This document shows, piece after piece, positions 21,241 through 35,270 of a stretch of DNA of 64,000 bases (the stretch's first letter is position 1; every line of letters begins with the position of its first letter). Made by a program: the position numbers and the translations under genes. The notes under the pieces are model-generated. The model was not told the DNA's origin, did not search any database, and saw only the letters and a list, made by a program, of their open reading frames with translations. The stretch is from Acipenser ruthenus (taxonomy: Eukaryota > Chordata > Actinopteri > Acipenseriformes > Acipenseridae): contig NC_081190.1 of NCBI RefSeq assembly GCF_902713425.1, positions 98,835,571 to 98,899,570 on the forward strand, written 5' to 3'.

Positions 21241-22069
21241 AGAAGACGAGGTTCAGCGGTACAGTTGTTTTTTTTAAAACATAGTGTTTCAGCTCTGTAC
21301 AGACGTTCTATGTCGTTATCCGTTATTGATTCAGCTTTATTTAGATGATTGCCTTTACCTTGTTTTAATTTCCCGTTCCTCTGAGATACGAATCTACCAG
21401 CTTTACATCTTTTTTTTTTTTTTTTAACGTATTCTCATTTTGTTGATCATTAATGCACATTTCTGTACTGTGGGTGTTGTCGAGCGATTGAAAACGAGAC
21501 ATTTTGTGTTGGAATTGAAAGTGATGGTCTCGAGGAGTCGAACAAGTCACAATAAGCCTTCATCCATGTATCATGTAACCACATGTATGCTGTCTCTAAC
21601 TGGAGGAGAGGGACCCTTGCAGTACTGCTCAGCCTAAAGAACCACACGAGTTGTTTGAAAGGGGGATTTATTTTGTAGAATAAACATCAAATTGGTTTCA
21701 GGGCATACAGTCCTCCAACGGCAACACAGCTCAGTACAGCTGAGATCCATTACAACACTGCTGCAGATTCAAACTAAAAGAGGGTAATATACAAAATGGA
21801 TGCCTTTGAGAACTTAACACTTTCAATGCCAACGTGTGGCTACTACTTTGTGAACATACAATTTCGCAAGAATCTAATGGCACTTTTAATGCTGCTATAT
21901 ATACACACACAGACACACGGACACACGGGCCCGCACACGTGGAGCCCAGAGCTGCTTAAATGTTAACGTTTGTGACAAACTAGAGATCTGGAAATCCCTC
22001 CCCCAACCTGTCATTGCATGAATGATATTAACTTAATACTATGAAAGAGATAAACCAAGACTGTCGTTC
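21241..22069. other. 5S upstream spacer of the unit
   Basis: Contains a T-run of variable length (about 21410-21426), an octamer-free stretch with short meaningless open frames on both strands, and a CA-rich tract near 21900. It is the same sequence seen inverted at 17.4-18.0 kb. No Pol III upstream TATA box is evident before 5S. Confidence 0.75.
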
Positions 22070-22190
22070 GCTTACGGCCATACCACCTTGAGAACGCCCG
22101 ATCTCGTCTGATCTCGGAAGCTAAGCAAGGTCGGGCCTGGTTAGTACTTGGATGGGAGACCGCCTGGGAATACCAGGTGCTGTAAGCTTT
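22070..22190 (+). rRNA. 5S ribosomal RNA, unit 2
   Basis: Identical by eye to the unit 1 gene, 2900 bp downstream of it. Confidence 0.98.
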
Positions 22191-23080
22191 TCTTTCTGCA
22201 GCTTGACAGGGGGCGCTATTTCCCTTGTTATTTATGTTACTAACCTGGAAGCTGTAAGTCTAAACATCGTTTTCTTTTTTTGGTTTTTTTATTGTCCCAT
22301 TCCACACACGAACAAGTATTGTATCAGCCTTTACTGGTTTTGAAAACTGAGTTAGGACAGAAAGGGTTATCGTATTATATTCTAAGCCGAAACTACCAGT
22401 AGCGGTCCGATACAAACAAATGTGAACAGGGTTAAGACAAAAGTACTGACGAGTTTTGCTAGTTATGGTTAGTTTAATGAATTAAAAAAAGAAATAAAAG
22501 TTGATGAAGTACTTTTTATTATAGTAACAGAACGAGACATGTTTTAAAGCCACAAACTGCGTGTTTAGATTATTGTGCCAAACAAGAGAACAAAACGAGC
22601 ATATCAACCAAGAACGGATTTAGTGACCCGTTCATTCGTTCGAGTTTATTTATATTATGTGTGACCTTAACAAATGTTTGACCAATGTTTTGCTTGCTTT
22701 CTTTTTGAAAGTCGTACATTTGTTACATTTTTTTTATTTCGTTTACGCAGACGTGTATACAGACCCGTCGCTTCTTTTGCGGAACATCTCACATGCTGCT
22801 GCACGAATGACGTCGTCCTGTGTAAATCCTGGCATCTTGTCCTCCAATGATAAAGGCGCATGCAAATATATACCGAGAGGCATTACGGGAATGCAATTTA
22901 TAAATACTTATACTGAAAACTGAAGGAACCCATTACACCCAACAGACTGGAAAGTGCGCTATGATAACAATGAAAATGTTATATTAGGAAAAGAGTGTTT
23001 CTTTAAATTGCAGATGTAGGCACCGTTTCTTTGAAAAATGTCTCTTGTGGACGGGTGACGACTCGCAATGTGTACAACTC

Positions 23081-23244
23081 ATACTTACCTGGCAGGGGAG
23101 ATACCATGATCATGAAGGTGGTTCACCCAGGGCGAGGCTCGGCCATTGCACTCCGGCTGTGCTGACCCCTGCGAATTCCCCAAATGCGGGAATCTCGACT
23201 GCATAATTTCTGGTAGTGGGGGACTGCGTTCGCGCTCTCCCCTG
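23081..23244 (+). ncRNA. U1 snRNA, unit 2
   Basis: Full-length, no change seen relative to unit 1. Confidence 0.98.
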
Positions 23245-23592
23245 AAACTATGGTCAAAGACAGAAACAAACACGAACCCGTCGCAGGAAGGAACTCACTC
23301 ACTAGTTGTTCAACAACTCTCCGGCAGGCGGCTTCGTCACACAGGGAGTCAGGTTTTCTTTAAAAGGAGCTCAATGTTTTTAGCTTTCTGACTGTCAAAT
23401 AAATAGCTACGTGGTTCCTGCACATCTATTTCCATGTTTCGTTATTTTTTATTGACAAGACTAAAAGTAAAGACTCAGCAGTGTCTGTATCAAAGTTTTT
23501 ATTTTTATTTTAAATAATTGGAAATCATTTTCGAGCTTATCAGTTTTATTTATTTAGTTGATGTTTTTTATTCAGATAAACTGTGCATCACA

Positions 23593-23624
<32 letters not shown>

Positions 23625-24971
23625 AGAGTCACTTACAATAGGACCTGGGTTTTACATCTCATTTGAAGGAAGGAGCACAAGGAGGTTAAGGGACTTGCTC
23701 AGGGACAGGGTCACACACAATGAGCCAGTGGCTGAGCTGGGATTGAACCAGGAACCTCCCGGTAACAAGAGCTTTTCTTTAACCACCTGACCACTAAGCC
23801 CCTTAAAACATATCTTGGCAGACAAACACTTTAATTAGACAACATAAAACCACATACAAGCAGATTTACAAGCAGGGCTGCAATCGCGTTCGCGCTCTCC
23901 CCTGATGTTATAGTCAAAGTTAAAAACACAGGTATTGAAAGCAATTAGCGATTATCTATATATCTCCAGCAGGTGGCTCTGTCAGACTGGGAATGAGATT
24001 TTGTTTTTTCTTTCGGAGCGTATAATGTTCTAGAAAGTACCAAAGTGTTTTATGTACATGTATTGTGAAGTGTTTCATCTTGAGAAGACAAAGTAACGAG
24101 TCAGCGGCACGTGTATCAAAGTTACAAAGTTGCTAATATTAAAGAAGACGAGGTTCAGCGGTACAGTTGTTTTTTTTAAAACATAGTGTTTCAGCTCTGT
24201 ACAGACGTTCTATGTCGTTATCCGTTATTGATTCAGCTTTATTTAGATGATTGCCTTTACCTTGTTTTAATTTCCCGTTCCTCTGAGATACGAATCTACC
24301 AGCTTTACATCTTTTTTTTTTTTTTTTAACGTATTCTCATTTTGTTGATCATTAATGCACATTTCTGTACTGTGGGTGTTGTCGAGCGATTGAAAACGAG
24401 ACATTTTGTGTTGGAATTGAAAGTGATGGTCTCGAGGAGTCGAACAAGTCACAATAAGCCTTCATCCATGTATCATGTAACCACATGTATGCTGTCTCTA
24501 ACTGGAGGAGAGGGACCCTTGCAGTACTGCTCAGCCTAAAGAACCACACGAGTTGTTTGAAAGGGGGATTTATTTTGTAGAATAAACATCAAATTGGTTT
24601 CAGGGCATACAGTCCTCCAACGGCAACACAGCTCAGTACAGCTGAGATCCATTACAACACTGCTGCAGATTCAAACTAAAAGAGGGTAATATACAAAATG
24701 GATGCCTTTGAGAACTTAACACTTTCAATGCCAACGTGTGGCTACTACTTTGTGAACATACAATTTCGCAAGAATCTAATGGCACTTTTAATGCTGCTAT
24801 ATATACACACACAGACACACGGACACACGGGCCCGCACACGTGGAGCCCAGAGCTGCTTAAATGTTAACGTTTGTGACAAACTAGAGATCTGGAAATCCC
24901 TCCCCCAACCTGTCATTGCATGAATGATATTAACTTAATACTATGAAAGAGATAAACCAAGACTGTCGTTC

Positions 24972-25092
24972 GCTTACGGCCATACCACCTTGAGAACGCC
25001 CGATCTCGTCTGATCTCGGAAGCTAAGCAAGGTCGGGCCTGGTTAGTACTTGGATGGGAGACCGCCTGGGAATACCAGGTGCTGTAAGCTTT
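24972..25092 (+). rRNA. 5S ribosomal RNA, unit 3
   Basis: Identical by eye; complete internal promoter and T-run terminator. Confidence 0.98.
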
Positions 25093-25982
25093 TCTTTCTG
25101 CAGCTTGACAGGGGGCGCTATTTCCCTTGTTATTTATGTTACTAACCTGGAAGCTGTAAGTCTAAACATCGTTTTCTTTTTTTGGTTTTTTTATTGTCCC
25201 ATTCCACACACGAACAAGTATTGTATCAGCCTTTACTGGTTTTGAAAACTGAGTTAGGACAGAAAGGGTTATCGTATTATATTCTAAGCCGAAACTACCA
25301 GTAGCGGTCCGATACAAACAAATGTGAACAGGGTTAAGACAAAAGTACTGACGAGTTTTGCTAGTTATGGTTAGTTTAATTAATTAAAAAAAGAAATAAC
25401 AGTTGATGAAGTACTTTTTATTATAGTAACAGAACGAGACATGTTTTAAAGCCACAAACTGCGTGTTTAGATTATTGTGCCAAACAAGAGAACAAAACGA
25501 GCATATCAACCAAGAACGGATTTAGTGACCCGTTCATTCGTTCGAGTTTATTTATATTATGTGTGACCTTAACAAATGTTTGACCAATGTTTTGCTTGCT
25601 TTCTTTTTGAAAGTCGTACATTTGTTACATTTTTTTTATTTCGTTTACGCAGACGTGTATACAGACCCGTCGCTTCTTTTGCGGAACATCTCACATGCTG
25701 CTGCACGAATGACGTCGTCCTGTGTAAATCCTGGCATCTTGTCCTCCAATGATAAAGGCGCATGCAAATATATACCGAGAGGCATTACGGGAATGCAATT
25801 TATAAATACTTATACTGAAAACTGAAGGAACCCATTACACCCAACAGACTGGAAAGTGCGCTATGATAACAATGAAAATGTTATATTAGGAAAAGAGTGT
25901 TTCTTTAAATTGCAGATGTAGGCACCGTTTCTTTGAAAAATGTCTCTTGTGGACGGGTGACGACTCGCAATGTGTACAACTC

Positions 25983-26146
25983 ATACTTACCTGGCAGGGG
26001 AGATACCATGATCATGAAGGTGGTTCACCCAGGGCGAGGCTCGGCCATTGCACTCCGGCTGTGCTGACCCCTGCGAATTCCCCAAATGCGGGAATCTCGA
26101 CTGCATAATTTCTGGTAGTGGGGGACTGCGTTCGCGCTCTCCCCTG
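25983..26146 (+). ncRNA. U1 snRNA, unit 3
   Basis: Full-length, no change seen. Confidence 0.98.
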
Positions 26147-26498
26147 AAACTATGGTCAAAGACAGAAACAAACACGAACCCGTCGCAGGAAGGAACTCAC
26201 TCACTCACTAGTTGTTCAACAACTCTCCGGCAGGCGGCTTCGTCACACAGGGAGTCAGGTTTTCTTTAAAAGGAGCTCAATGTTTTTAGCTTTCTGACTG
26301 TCAAATAAATAGCTACGTGGTTCCTGCACATCTATTTCCATGTTTCGTTATTTTTTATTGACAAGACTAAAAGTAAAGACTCAGCAGTGTCTGTATCAAA
26401 GTTTTTATTTTTATTTTAAATAATTGGAAATCATTTTCGAGCTTATCAGTTTTATTTATTTAGTTGATGTTTTTTATTCAGATAAACTGTGCATCACA

Positions 26499-26530
<32 letters not shown>

Positions 26531-27877
26531 AGAGTCACTTACAATAGGACCTGGGTTTTACATCTCATTTGAAGGAAGGAGCACAAGGAGGTTAAGGGAC
26601 TTGCTCAGGGACAGGGTCACACACAATGAGCCAGTGGCTGAGCTGGGATTGAACCAGGAACCTCCCGGTAACAAGAGCTTTTCTTTAACCACCTGACCAC
26701 TAAGCCCCTTAAAACATATCTTGGCAGACAAACACTTTAATTAGACAACATAAAACCACATACAAGCAGATTTACAAGCAGGGCTGCAATCGCGTTCGCG
26801 CTCTCCCCTGATGTTATAGTCAAAGTTAAAAACACAGGTATTGAAAGCAATTAGCGATTATCTATATATCTCCAGCAGGTGGCTCTGTCAGACTGGGAAT
26901 GAGATTTTGTTTTTTCTTTCGGAGCGTATAATGTTCTAGAAAGTACCAAAGTGTTTTATGTACATGTATTGTGAAGTGTTTCATCTTGAGAAGACAAAGT
27001 AACGAGTCAGCGGCACGTGTATCAAAGTTACAAAGTTGCTAATATTAAAGAAGACGAGGTTCAGCGGTACAGTTGTTTTTTTTAAAACATAGTGTTTCAG
27101 CTCTGTACAGACGTTCTATGTCGTTATCCGTTATTGATTCAGCTTTATTTAGATGATTGCCTTTACCTTGTTTTAATTTCCCGTTCCTCTGAGATACGAA
27201 TCTACCAGCTTTACATCTTTTTTTTTTTTTTTTAACGTATTCTCATTTTGTTGATCATTAATGCACATTTCTGTACTGTGGGTGTTGTCGAGCGATTGAA
27301 AACGAGACATTTTGTGTTGGAATTGAAAGTGATGGTCTCGAGGAGTCGAACAAGTCACAATAAGCCTTCATCCATGTATCATGTAACCACATGTATGCTG
27401 TCTCTAACTGGAGGAGAGGGACCCTTGCAGTACTGCTCAGCCTAAAGAACCACACGAGTTGTTTGAAAGGGGGATTTATTTTGTAGAATAAACATCAAAT
27501 TGGTTTCAGGGCATACAGTCCTCCAACGGCAACACAGCTCAGTACAGCTGAGATCCATTACAACACTGCTGCAGATTCAAACTAAAAGAGGGTAATATAC
27601 AAAATGGATGCCTTTGAGAACTTAACACTTTCAATGCCAACGTGTGGCTACTACTTTGTGAACATACAATTTCGCAAGAATCTAATGGCACTTTTAATGC
27701 TGCTATATATACACACACAGACACACGGACACACGGGCCCGCACACGTGGAGCCCAGAGCTGCTTAAATGTTAACGTTTGTGACAAACTAGAGATCTGGA
27801 AATCCCTCCCCCAACCTGTCATTGCATGAATGATATTAACTTAATACTATGAAAGAGATAAACCAAGACTGTCGTTC

Positions 27878-27998
27878 GCTTACGGCCATACCACCTTGAG
27901 AACGCCCGATCTCGTCTGATCTCGGAAGCTAAGCAAGGTCGGGCCTGGTTAGTACTTGGATGGGAGACCGCCTGGGAATACCAGGTGCTGTAAGCTTT
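27878..27998 (+). rRNA. 5S ribosomal RNA, unit 4
   Basis: Identical by eye to unit 1. Confidence 0.98.
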
Positions 27999-28889
27999 TC
28001 TTTCTGCAGCTTGACAGGGGGCGCTATTTCCCTTGTTATTTATGTTACTAACCTGGAAGCTGTAAGTCTAAACATCGTTTTCTTTTTTTGGTTTTTTTAT
28101 TGTCCCATTCCACACACGAACAAGTATTGTATCAGCCTTTACTGGTTTTGAAAACTGAGTTAGGACAGAAAGGGTTATCGTATTATATTCTAAGCCGAAA
28201 CTACCAGTAGCGGTCCGATACAAACAAATGTGAACAGGGTTAAGACAAAAGTACTGACGAGTTTTGCTAGTTATGGTTAGTTTAATTAATTAAAAAAAGA
28301 AATAACAGTTGATGAAGTACTTTTTATTATAGTAACAGAACGAGACATGTTTTAAAGCCACAAACTGCGTGTTTAGATTATTGTGCCAAACAAGAGAACA
28401 AAACGAGCATATCAACCAAGAACGGATTTAGTGACCCGTTCATTCGTTCGAGTTTATTTATATTATGTGTGACCTTAACAAATGTTTGACCAATGTTTTG
28501 CTTGCTTTCTTTTTGAAAGTCGTACATTTGTTACATTTTTTTTAATTTCGTTTACGCAGACGTGTATACAGACCCGTCGCTTCTTTTGCGGAACATCTCA
28601 CATGCTGCTGCACGAATGACGTCGTCCTGTGTAAATCCTGGCATCTTGTCCTCCAATGATAAAGGCGCATGCAAATATATACCGAGAGGCATTACGGGAA
28701 TGCAATTTATAAATACTTATACTGAAAACTGAAGGAACCCATTACACCCAACAGACTGGAAAGTGCGCTATGATAACAATGAAAATGTTATATTAGGAAA
28801 AGAGTGTTTCTTTAAATTGCAGATGTAGGCACCGTTTCTTTGAAAAATGTCTCTTGTGGACGGGTGACGACTCGCAATGTGTACAACTC

Positions 28890-29053
28890 ATACTTACCTG
28901 GCAGGGGAGATACCATGATCATGAAGGTGGTTCACCCAGGGCGAGGCTCGGCCATTGCACTCCGGCTGTGCTGACCCCTGCGAATTCCCCAAATGCGGGA
29001 ATCTCGACTGCATAATTTCTGGTAGTGGGGGACTGCGTTCGCGCTCTCCCCTG
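28890..29053 (+). ncRNA. U1 snRNA, unit 4
   Basis: Full-length, no change seen. Confidence 0.98.
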
Positions 29054-29405
29054 AAACTATGGTCAAAGACAGAAACAAACACGAACCCGTCGCAGGAAGG
29101 AACTCACTCACTCACTAGTTGTTCAACAACTCTCCGGCAGGCGGCTTCGTCACACAGGGAGTCAGGTTTTCTTTAAAAGGAGCTCAATGTTTTTAGCTTT
29201 CTGACTGTCAAATAAATAGCTACGTGGTTCCTGCACATCTATTTCCATGTTTCGTTATTTTTTATTGACAAGACTAAAAGTAAAGACTCAGCAGTGTCTG
29301 TATCAAAGTTTTTATTTTTATTTTAAATAATTGGAAATCATTTTCGAGCTTATCAGTTTTATTTATTTAGTTGATGTTTTTTATTCAGATAAACTGTGCA
29401 TCACA

Positions 29406-29449
<44 letters not shown>

Positions 29450-30796
29450 AGAGTCACTTACAATAGGACCTGGGTTTTACATCTCATTTGAAGGAAGGAG
29501 CACAAGGAGGTTAAGGGACTTGCTCAGGGACAGGGTCACACACAATGAGCCAGTGGCTGAGCTGGGATTGAACCAGGAACCTCCCGGTAACAAGAGCTTT
29601 TCTTTAACCACCTGACCACTAAGCCCCTTAAAACATATCTTGGCAGACAAACACTTTAATTAGACAACATAAAACCACATACAAGCAGATTTACAAGCAG
29701 GGCTGCAATCGCGTTCGCGCTCTCCCCTGATGTTATAGTCAAAGTTAAAAACACAGGTATTGAAAGCAATTAGCGATTATCTATATATCTCCAGCAGGTG
29801 GCTCTGTCAGACTGGGAATGAGATTTTGTTTTTTCTTTCGGAGCGTATAATGTTCTAGAAAGTACCAAAGTGTTTTATGTACATGTATTGTGAAGTGTTT
29901 CATCTTGAGAAGACAAAGTAACGAGTCAGCGGCACGTGTATCAAAGTTACAAAGTTGCTAATATTAAAGAAGACGAGGTTCAGCGGTACAGTTGTTTTTT
30001 TTAAAACATAGTGTTTCAGCTCTGTACAGACGTTCTATGTCGTTATCCGTTATTGATTCAGCTTTATTTAGATGATTGCCTTTACCTTGTTTTAATTTCC
30101 CGTTCCTCTGAGATACGAATCTACCAGCTTTACATCTTTTTTTTTTTTTTTTAACGTATTCTCATTTTGTTGATCATTAATGCACATTTCTGTACTGTGG
30201 GTGTTGTCGAGCGATTGAAAACGAGACATTTTGTGTTGGAATTGAAAGTGATGGTCTCGAGGAGTCGAACAAGTCACAATAAGCCTTCATCCATGTATCA
30301 TGTAACCACATGTATGCTGTCTCTAACTGGAGGAGAGGGACCCTTGCAGTACTGCTCAGCCTAAAGAACCACACGAGTTGTTTGAAAGGGGGATTTATTT
30401 TGTAGAATAAACATCAAATTGGTTTCAGGGCATACAGTCCTCCAACGGCAACACAGCTCAGTACAGCTGAGATCCATTACAACACTGCTGCAGATTCAAA
30501 CTAAAAGAGGGTAATATACAAAATGGATGCCTTTGAGAACTTAACACTTTCAATGCCAACGTGTGGCTACTACTTTGTGAACATACAATTTCGCAAGAAT
30601 CTAATGGCACTTTTAATGCTGCTATATATACACACACAGACACACGGACACACGGGCCCGCACACGTGGAGCCCAGAGCTGCTTAAATGTTAACGTTTGT
30701 GACAAATTAGAGATCTGGAAATCCCTCCCCCAACCTGTCATTGCATGAATGATATTAACTTAATACTATGAAAGAGATAAACCAAGACTGTCGTTC

Positions 30797-30917
30797 GCTT
30801 ACGGCCATACCACCTTGAGAACGCCCGATCTCGTCTGATCTCGGAAGCTAAGCAAGGTCGGGCCTGGTTAGTACTTGGATGGGAGACCGCCTGGGAATAC
30901 CAGGTGCTGTAAGCTTT
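30797..30917 (+). rRNA. 5S ribosomal RNA, unit 5
   Basis: Identical by eye to unit 1. Confidence 0.98.
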
Positions 30918-31808
30918 TCTTTCTGCAGCTTGACAGGGGGCGCTATTTCCCTTGTTATTTATGTTACTAACCTGGAAGCTGTAAGTCTAAACATCGTTTT
31001 CTTTTTTTGGTTTTTTTATTGTCCCATTCCACACACGAACAAGTATTGTATCAGCCTTTACTGGTTTTGAAAACTGAGTTAGGACAGAAAGGGTTATCGT
31101 ATTATATTCTAAGCCGAAACTACCAGTAGCGGTCCGATACAAACAAATGTGAACAGGGTTAAGACAAAAGTACTGACGAGTTTTGCTAGTTATGGTTAGT
31201 TTAATTAATTAAAAAAAGAAATAACAGTTGATGAAGTACTTTTTATTATAGTAACAGAACGAGACATGTTTTAAAGCCACAAACTGCGTGTTTAGATTAT
31301 TGTGCCAAACAAGAGAACAAAACGAGCATATCAACCAAGAACGGATTTAGTGACCCGTTCATTCGTTCGAGTTTATTTATATTATGTGTGACCTTAACAA
31401 ATGTTTGACCAATGTTTTGCTTGCTTTCTTTTTGAAAGTCGTACATTTGTTACATTTTTTTTAATTTCGTTTACGCAGACGTGTATACAGACCCGTCGCT
31501 TCTTTTGCGGAACATCTCACATGCTGCTGCACGAATGACGTCGTCCTGTGTAAATCCTGGCATCTTGTCCTCCAATGATAAAGGCGCATGCAAATATATA
31601 CCGAGAGGCATTACGGGAATGCAATTTATAAATACTTATACTGAAAACTGAAGGAACCCATTACACCCAACAGACTGGAAAGTGCGCTATGATAACAATG
31701 AAAATGTTATATTAGGAAAAGAGTGTTTCTTTAAATTGCAGATGTAGGCACCGTTTCTTTGAAAAATGTCTCTTGTGGACGGGTGACGACTCGCAATGTG
31801 TACAACTC

Positions 31809-31972
31809 ATACTTACCTGGCAGGGGAGATACCATGATCATGAAGGTGGTTCACCCAGGGCGAGGCTCGGCCATTGCACTCCGGCTGTGCTGACCCCTGC
31901 GAATTCCCCAAATGCGGGAATCTCGACTGCATAATTTCTGGTAGTGGGGGACTGCGTTCGCGCTCTCCCCTG
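31809..31972 (+). ncRNA. U1 snRNA, unit 5
   Basis: Full-length, no change seen. Confidence 0.98.
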
Positions 31973-33701
31973 AAACTATGGTCAAAGACAGAAACAAACA
32001 CGAACCCGTCGCAGGAAGGAACTCACTCACTCACTAGTTGTTCAACAACTCTCCGGCAGGCGGCTTCGTCACACAGGGAGTCAGGTTTTCTTTAAAAGGA
32101 GCTCAATGTTTTTAGCTTTCTGACTGTCAAATAAATAGCTACGTGGTTCCTGCACATCTATTTCCATGTTTCGTTATTTTTTATTGACAAGACTAAAAGT
32201 AAAGACTCAGCAGTGTCTGTATCAAAGTTTTTATTTTTATTTTAAATAATTGGAAATCATTTTCGAGCTTATCAGTTTTATTTATTTAGTTGATGTTTTT
32301 TATTCAGATAAACTGTGCATCACAACTGCTGCTGCTGCTGCTGCTGCTGCTGCAGAGTCACTTACAATAGGACCTGGGTTTTACATCTCATTTGAAGGAA
32401 GGAGCACAAGGAGGTTAAGGGACTTGCTCAGGGACAGGGTCACACACAATGAGCCAGTGGCTGAGCTGGGATTGAACCAGGAACCTCCCGGTAACAAGAG
32501 CTTTTCTTTAACCACCTGACCACTAAGCCCCTTAAAACATATCTTGGCAGACAAACACTTTAATTAGACAACATAAAACCACATACAAGCAGATTTACAA
32601 GCAGGGCTGCAATCGCGTTCGCGCTCTCCCCTGATGTTATAGTCAAAGTTAAAAACACAGGTATTGAAAGCAATTAGCGATTATCTATATATCTCCAGCA
32701 GGTGGCTCTGTCAGACTGGGAATGAGATTTTGTTTTTTCTTTCGGAGCGTATAATGTTCTAGAAAGTACCAAAGTGTTTTATGTACATGTATTGTGAAGT
32801 GTTTCATCTTGAGAAGACAAAGTAACGAGTCAGCGGCACGTGTATCAAAGTTACAAAGTTGCTAATATTAAAGAAGACGAGGTTCAGCGGTACAGTTGTT
32901 TTTTTTTAAAACATAGTGTTTCAGCTCTGTACAGACGTTCTATGTCGTTATCCGTTATTGATTCAGCTTTATTTAGATGATTGCCTTTACCTTGTTTTAA
33001 TTTCCCGTTCCTCTGAGATACGAATCTACCAGCTTTACATCTTTTTTTTTTTTTTTTAACGTATTCTCATTTTGTTGATCATTAATGCACATTTCTGTAC
33101 TGTGGGTGTTGTCGAGCGATTGAAAACGAGACATTTTGTGTTGGAATTGAAAGTGATGGTCTCGAGGAGTCGAACAAGTCACAATAAGCCTTCATCCATG
33201 TATCATGTAACCACATGTATGCTGTCTCTAACTGGAGGAGAGGGACCCTTGCAGTACTGCTCAGCCTAAAGAACCACACGAGTTGTTTGAAAGGGGGATT
33301 TATTTTGTAGAATAAACATCAAATTGGTTTCAGGGCATACAGTCCTCCAACGGCAACACAGCTCAGTACAGCTGAGATCCATTACAACACTGCTGCAGAT
33401 TCAAACTAAAAGAGGGTAATATACAAAATGGATGCCTTTGAGAACTTAACACTTTCAATGCCAACGTGTGGCTACTACTTTGTGAACATACAATTTCGCA
33501 AGAATCTAATGGCACTTTTAATGCTGCTATATATACACACACAGACACACGGACACACGGGCCCGCACACGTGGAGCCCAGAGCTGCTTAAATGTTAACG
33601 TTTGTGACAAATTAGAGATCTGGAAATCCCTCCCCCAACCTGTCATTGCATGAATGATATTAACTTAATACTATGAAAGAGATAAACCAAGACTGTCGTT
33701 C

Positions 33702-33822
33702 GCTTACGGCCATACCACCTTGAGAACGCCCGATCTCGTCTGATCTCGGAAGCTAAGCAAGGTCGGGCCTGGTTAGTACTTGGATGGGAGACCGCCTGGG
33801 AATACCAGGTGCTGTAAGCTTT
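33702..33822 (+). rRNA. 5S ribosomal RNA, unit 6
   Basis: Identical by eye to unit 1. Confidence 0.98.
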
Positions 33823-34713
33823 TCTTTCTGCAGCTTGACAGGGGGCGCTATTTCCCTTGTTATTTATGTTACTAACCTGGAAGCTGTAAGTCTAAACATC
33901 GTTTTCTTTTTTTGGTTTTTTTATTGTCCCATTCCACACACGAACAAGTATTGTATCAGCCTTTACTGGTTTTGAAAACTGAGTTAGGACAGAAAGGGTT
34001 ATCGTATTATATTCTAAGCCGAAACTACCAGTAGCGGTCCGATACAAACAAATGTGAACAGGGTTAAGACAAAAGTACTGACGAGTTTTGCTAGTTATGG
34101 TTAGTTTAATGAATTAAAAAAAGAAATAAAAGTTGATGAAGTACTTTTTATTATAGTAACAGAACGAGACATGTTTTAAAGCCACAAACTGCGTGTTTAG
34201 ATTATTGTGCCAAACAAGAGAACAAAACGAGCATATCAACCAAGAACGGATTTAGTGACCCGTTCATTCGTTCGAGTTTATTTATATTATGTGTGACCTT
34301 AACAAATGTTTGACCAATGTTTTGCTTGCTTTCTTTTTGAAAGTCGTACATTTGTTACATTTTTTTTAATTTCGTTTACGCAGACGTGTATACAGACCCG
34401 TCGCTTCTTTTGCGGAACATCTCACATGCTGCTGCACGAATGACGTCGTCCTGTGTAAATCCTGGCATCTTGTCCTCCAATGATAAAGGCGCATGCAAAT
34501 ATATACCGAGAGGCATTACGGGAATGCAATTTATAAATACTTATACTGAAAACTGAAGGAACCCATTACACCCAACAGACTGGAAAGTGCGCTATGATAA
34601 CAATGAAAATGTTATATTAGGAAAAGAGTGTTTCTTTAAATTGCAGATGTAGGCACCGTTTCTTTGAAAAATGTCTCTTGTGGACGGGTGACGACTCGCA
34701 ATGTGTACAACTC

Positions 34714-34877
34714 ATACTTACCTGGCAGGGGAGATACCATGATCATGAAGGTGGTTCACCCAGGGCGAGGCTCGGCCATTGCACTCCGGCTGTGCTGACC
34801 CCTGCGAATTCCCCAAATGCGGGAATCTCGACTGCATAATTTCTGGTAGTGGGGGACTGCGTTCGCGCTCTCCCCTG
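34714..34877 (+). ncRNA. U1 snRNA, unit 6
   Basis: Full-length, no change seen. Confidence 0.98.
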
Positions 34878-35229
34878 AAACTATGGTCAAAGACAGAAAC
34901 AAACACGAACCCGTCGCAGGAAGGAACTCACTCACTCACTAGTTGTTCAACAACTCTCCGGCAGGCGGCTTCGTCACACAGGGAGTCAGGTTTTCTTTAA
35001 AAGGAGCTCAATGTTTTTAGCTTTCTGACTGTCAAATAAATAGCTACGTGGTTCCTGCACATCTATTTCCATGTTTCGTTATTTTTTATTGACAAGACTA
35101 AAAGTAAAGACTCAGCAGTGTCTGTATCAAAGTTTTTATTTTTATTTTAAATAATTGGAAATCATTTTCGAGCTTATCAGTTTTATTTATTTAGTTGATG
35201 TTTTTTATTCAGATAAACTGTGCATCACA

Positions 35230-35270
<41 letters not shown>

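Noticed and set aside
19291-22069. Search for U2, U4, U5 or U6 snRNA in the unit
   Set aside because: None of their conserved starts or Sm/ACAGAGA regions was found by eye; only U1 and its 3' relic are present.
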